Part shown: positions 14,385 to 14,440 of the stretch, piece after piece | How positions within the stretch are numbered: the first letter of the stretch is position 1 | Layout: each line of letters starts with the position of its first letter | NCBI GenBank assembly: GCA_020436865.1 | Contig: JAGQXA010000867.1 | Span: 1-14,440, forward strand | Direction of reading: 5' to 3' | DNA: 14,440 nucleotides | Origin: Saprospiraceae bacterium | GTDB taxonomy: Bacteria; Bacteroidota; Bacteroidia; Chitinophagales; Saprospiraceae | Notes under the pieces: model-generated | Databases searched by the model: none | Told to the model about the DNA's origin: nothing | The model's input: only the letters and a program-made list of their open reading frames with translations | Program-made: the position numbers and the translations under genes

Positions 14385-14440
14385 CTACCGGATCAAAATC
14401 AACTGCTTCGTCAACACCTCCGTCGAACTCTGCAGCCGCA
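14385..14440 (-). CDS. C-terminal end of a probable T9SS-sorted protein (5' part off window)
   Basis: Seventeen codons and a TAG stop (14387-14385) are visible on the minus strand, encoding RLQSSTEVLTKQLILIR. The alternation of polar and hydrophobic residues with a basic end matches the last strand of type A T9SS sorting domains, as in the propeller protein's ending SGSQTIKFLVVP. A strong hairpin follows the stop. The other two minus-strand frames give no recognisable ending, but the evidence is short. Confidence 0.55.
   Translation of the reverse strand, partial: RLQSSTEVLTKQLILIR

Overview
The window looks like Bacteroidota chromosome, most likely from the Saprospiria/Lewinella side of the phylum (inference). 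The grounds are a hybrid two-component regulator, type IX secretion (T9SS) C-terminal sorting tails, large secreted proteins built from parallel beta-helix, Ig/PKD-like and HYR-like modules, TAnnTTTG-type promoters, and starts with no Shine-Dalgarno sequence. No tRNA, rRNA, CRISPR array or transposase gene was seen.

Left part, minus strand (1-10422). A very large secreted modular protein starts at 6349 and runs off the left edge. At least 2116 residues are open with no in-frame stop. From the N-terminus it has a signal peptide, a 13-coil cysteine-bearing beta-helix, a PKD-like domain, three copies of a ~217-residue module, an Ig-like domain apparently interrupted by a propeller-like insert, and a series of HYR/cadherin-like repeats. 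Upstream of it in the same direction (6466-10422) lies a complete 1318-residue hybrid two-component system: sensor propeller, Y_Y_Y domain, membrane helix, histidine kinase, receiver and AraC-type DNA-binding domain. Each gene has a recognisable promoter -7 box. The regulator may control the adhesin-like gene beside it, but that is inference.

Middle (10423-11234). About 0.8 kb has no convincing gene but much structure: the regulator's promoter, a cluster of small hairpins sharing a GTC-(4 nt)-GAC core, two back-to-back terminators, an 11-bp-stem hairpin, and a perfect 24-bp palindrome just before the next gene.

Right part, plus strand (11235-14011). A stand-alone AAA_14/DUF4143 ATPase, visibly more A+T-rich than its surroundings, is followed by a secreted seven-repeat delta-60 propeller protein with a T9SS sorting tail. 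A 99-bp repeat (about 81% identical) lies in direct orientation on both sides of this two-gene block, and a fragment of the same family sits between the two genes. After 14011 come an 18-bp-stem inverted repeat, a strong hairpin terminator, and the last 17 codons of a minus-strand gene whose ending resembles another T9SS sorting tail.

The clearest theme is cell-surface and secreted proteins with a one-protein sensor-regulator. The less expected signals are the hairpin/repeat family around the ATPase and propeller genes, an 18-bp perfect inverted repeat inside the first codons of the regulator, and terminators with no gene before them.
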